Assembly: GCA_018969455.1 (NCBI GenBank)
Contig: JAGWYI010000150.1
Span: 1 to 8,526 of the forward strand
From: Bacteroidota bacterium
GTDB taxonomy: Bacteria; Bacteroidota; Bacteroidia; Chitinophagales; Saprospiraceae
Length of the DNA: 8,526 nucleotides
Direction of reading: 5' to 3'
Below, piece after piece: positions 6,540 to 8,526 of this stretch. Position 1 is the stretch's first letter. The number at the start of each line of letters is the position of its first letter. The notes beneath the pieces are model-generated. The model was given only the letters and a program-made list of their open reading frames with translations. It was not told the DNA's origin and did no database searches. A program made the translations under genes and the position numbers.

Positions 6540-6710
6540 TGAAAGCGAAAAATTTCGCATACCCGCTCCATTTTTTCCTTTACGTTGCATGGAAAAGGCT
6601 CTAGCGAACTGTTTCAAGTTGCTGAATGCAGCCTGCATATCGGCGGAATTACTTGCTGCTATTCCGGCAGCACTCAGCCTAACCTAAAGCACCCGAATGC
6701 CGGGCATATT
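6540..6710 (+). other. Gap with a 32-codon ORF and competing hairpins ahead of the OstA-like gene
   Basis: No clear promoter is seen. A palindrome GCGAAA/TTTCGC (6545-6558) follows the cyclophilin stop, but its T-run is 12 nt away, so it is a poor terminator and read-through is plausible. A small ORF, ATG 6589 to stop 6685-6687, would encode 32 residues rich in Ala (9) and Leu (7). It ends 23 nt before the next gene and is in another frame. Inside it CGGAAT (6644-6649) pairs with ATTCCG (6661-6666), while TGCTGC (6654-6659) pairs with GCAGCA (6667-6672). The two stems interleave and exclude each other. A further small stem is ATGCA/TGCAT (6626-6638). Whether the ORF is translated is unknown. 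Confidence 0.35.
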
Positions 6711-8526
6711 ATGCACAACAAGCCATTGTCGAAACCCAACCAGGTTCCCATTTTTTGGCAGGCACTTCTCAGCATGTGCATCCTGTGCCCGGCCATGCTT
6801 TGGGCGCAATCAACCGCTCGCGATACCACTCAAAAACTACAAATCGAAACCGCTTTATTGGTAGAGGGTTTTGCCAAAAACGGGCATGAATCACGCAAAT
6901 TGAGCGGAAATGTGCGTTTAAGGCAGGAAAAAACGCTTATTTATTGTGATACTGCCCTCATTGATGATGTGACCGATAATGCCGTGCTGCGTGGGAATGT
7001 TGTCATTGAGCAGGGCGATACGGTAAAAGTATTTGCCGATTCGGCCCTTTATATTGCACAGATTAAAACCAGCGATTTGTTTGGGAATGTGGTGCTGCTC
7101 AATGGCCGCCAGGAATTATTTACCGAAAAGCTTCGGTATGACATGGCCCATAAAATAGCAACCTACCATACCGGCGCAACCATGAGCAATGGAAAAAGCC
7201 AGGTTGTGAGCAAACACGGATATTACCACGTAAACGACAATATTGTGTATCTGAAAGGGGATGTGTTGGTGACCGACCTCGAATTCACCATGCGTACAGA
7301 TACTTTGCAATTTAAAACGGATGAGCAGATCGTGCAGTTTGTGGCCCCAAGTCTGATCAGCCAACGCAAAAGCAAAATATACACCGAAGGTGGGTTTTAC
7401 GACATCGAACAGGGCTTTGCTGAATTTGACAAAAATCCGCAATACGAAAAAGAAGGGCAAAAAGGCCGCGCCCAACGTATGCGGTACACTGGCAACAGCA
7501 AAGAATACACGCTGGAAGGAGACGCATTTATTGATGACCCCGTAAAAGGGCAAAAGGTAAATGCCGATGTGGTGCGATACAATTCGGAAACGGAAGCAAC
7601 TGTGTTAAAAGGAAACGCTCACTTTCAAGACAGCATCCGGGATATTACCGGCGCCGAAATCCGGTACAATGGAAAAAACAAAGATTTCCATCTTACAGGA
7701 CGTGGCAAGGTGGTGGATATGCCCAATACCATTGAGGCCGATTCGCTTAGTTTTAACGATGAACTGGGAAATGGCTTGGCCATCGGAAACGTCGTTTTTG
7801 AGGATACGGTAAGCCACTACACCATATTATCATACCGTCTGGATTATAACAAAAGGAGCGAGTATCTGAATGCCTACGGCGGATTTGGAGGGACAGACCG
7901 CCCGCTGATGAAAAGTGTAGTGGATCGGGATACCCTTTTCCTGAGCGCCGATACCCTGGTCTCTTTCAAGCCCGACAGTGCCAATGATGCGCGATTGTTG
8001 TTGGCGCACCGCGATGTACGCATTTTTAAGCACGACCTGCAGGCGATTTGCGATTCGCTGAGTTTTAATTCGGCAGACTCCATTTTTTACTTTTACAAAT
8101 TGGATAGTTTGCATCAGCCCATTTTGTGGAGCGACACATCCCAGTTTTCAGGAGATACCTTGCGTTTACGTATGAAAAACAGCAAACCCGACAAATTGTG
8201 GCTGATGCAACATGCATTTGTGGTGAATTCGGAAGAGGGGGTATTGTTCAATCAGGTAAAAGGACGCAATATTTCAGTCCAATTTCGGGATTCGGAGGCC
8301 AGGGAAATGTATGTAAATGGCAATGCAGAGGCAATTTATTACGCCTTAGACGAGAAGGGGGCCTACATTGGCATGAATCAAACCGCCTGCTCGGAAATGC
8401 GCTTGTATTTTAACAACAAGAAAGTAGAGTCTATAAAATTTTACAATGAACCTTCCGGCAAATTTTCTCCCATGGATAAAGTTGGGAAAGAAAATAAACC
8501 GCTGGACGGTTTTTTTTGGGAACAAA
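6711..8526 (+). CDS. OstA-like protein of the LptA/LptD N-terminal family (3' end beyond right edge)
   Basis: There are 605 codons visible, with no stop before the edge. Proteins with OstA domains form a beta-jellyroll that carries lipopolysaccharide across the periplasm to the outer membrane in the Lpt pathway. This long form, without a visible LptD barrel, is the Bacteroidota OstA-like type. A signal peptide ends at about LWA-QS (residues 32/33), so the protein is exported. The body is a series of beta-strand units with a recurring G-N/D-V motif: SGNVRL (65), RGNVVI (94), FGNVVL (124), KGDVLV (182), EGDAFI (269), KGNAHF (300) and IGNVVF (358). A conserved-looking C-terminal part has VNGNAEAIYYALDEKG (535-550) and SIKFYNEPSGKF (574-585), so few residues are probably missing. 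The ATG at 6711 is chosen because the signal peptide begins there. It may be co-transcribed with the upstream cyclophilin gene. The LPS-transport role is inferred from the family. Confidence 0.87.
   Translation, partial: MHNKPLSKPNQVPIFWQALLSMCILCPAMLWAQSTARDTTQKLQIETALLVEGFAKNGHESRKLSGNVRLRQEKTLIYCDTALIDDVTDNAVLRGNVVIEQGDTVKVFADSALYIAQIKTSDLFGNVVLLNGRQELFTEKLRYDMAHKIATYHTGATMSNGKSQVVSKHGYYHVNDNIVYLKGDVLVTDLEFTMRTDTLQFKTDEQIVQFVAPSLISQRKSKIYTEGGFYDIEQGFAEFDKNPQYEKEGQKGRAQRMRYTGNSKEYTLEGDAFIDDPVKGQKVNADVVRYNSETEATVLKGNAHFQDSIRDITGAEIRYNGKNKDFHLTGRGKVVDMPNTIEADSLSFNDELGNGLAIGNVVFEDTVSHYTILSYRLDYNKRSEYLNAYGGFGGTDRPLMKSVVDRDTLFLSADTLVSFKPDSANDARLLLAHRDVRIFKHDLQAICDSLSFNSADSIFYFYKLDSLHQPILWSDTSQFSGDTLRLRMKNSKPDKLWLMQHAFVVNSEEGVLFNQVKGRNISVQFRDSEAREMYVNGNAEAIYYALDEKGAYIGMNQTACSEMRLYFNNKKVESIKFYNEPSGKFSPMDKVGKENKPLDGFFWEQ

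Noticed and set aside
6545..6576. Intrinsic terminator after the cyclophilin gene
   Set aside because: The stem is only 5-6 bp and A/T-rich, and the T-run starts 12 nt after it instead of directly following.
6644..6672. H-type RNA pseudoknot made of the two interleaved stems
   Set aside because: No bases are left between the 3' strand of stem 1 and the 3' strand of stem 2 to cross stem 1, so both stems cannot form together.
7116..7553. 145-codon minus-strand ORF inside the OstA-like gene
   Set aside because: It is antisense to a coding frame that stays open for over 600 codons with family-typical sequence; no independent support.

Overview
The window looks like ordinary chromosome from a member of the Bacteroidota. 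The evidence is a Bacteroidota-type promoter (TTTG, 19 nt, TAtaTTTG) in front of one gene, A-rich leaders instead of strong Shine-Dalgarno sequences, an OstA-like protein and a PKD-cyclophilin lipoprotein of kinds typical of that phylum, and a Wzc/GumC-type protein with a divergent kinase domain. Family and genus cannot be told. No rRNA, tRNA, CRISPR array, insertion sequence or phage gene is visible, and composition looks even across the window, so nothing points to recent transfer.

Layout from left to right. (1) Positions 1-2196, minus strand: a polysaccharide co-polymerase/tyrosine-autokinase-like membrane protein whose C-terminus lies beyond the left edge. (2) Positions 2197-2676: a noncoding divergent region with a strong promoter for the rightward gene, a weaker candidate promoter for the leftward gene and some small inverted repeats. 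(3) Positions 2677-4809, plus strand: a complete Prc/Tsp-family C-terminal processing protease. (4) Positions 4818-4855: a strong bidirectional terminator between converging genes. (5) Positions 4854-5537, minus strand: an AlkD-family DNA glycosylase. (6) Positions 5538-5657: a short divergent promoter region. (7) Positions 5658-6539, plus strand: a lipoprotein with a PKD domain fused to a cyclophilin-type prolyl isomerase. (8) Positions 6540-6710: a gap with a 32-codon ORF and two mutually exclusive hairpins. (9) Positions 6711-8526, plus strand: an exported OstA-like protein of the LptA/LptD family, cut by the right edge.

Four of the five genes act at or beyond the inner membrane: polysaccharide chain-length control and export, periplasmic proteolysis, proline isomerisation in an envelope lipoprotein, and lipopolysaccharide transport. 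The fifth is a cytoplasmic DNA repair enzyme. The shared envelope theme is suggestive, but strand changes, the terminator and separate promoters imply several transcription units rather than one operon. Only the cyclophilin and OstA-like genes could plausibly be co-transcribed. I do not see a clearly new multi-gene system. The points most worth a second look are the altered Walker motifs in the kinase domain, the PKD-cyclophilin architecture, and the small ORF with competing hairpins ahead of the OstA-like gene.
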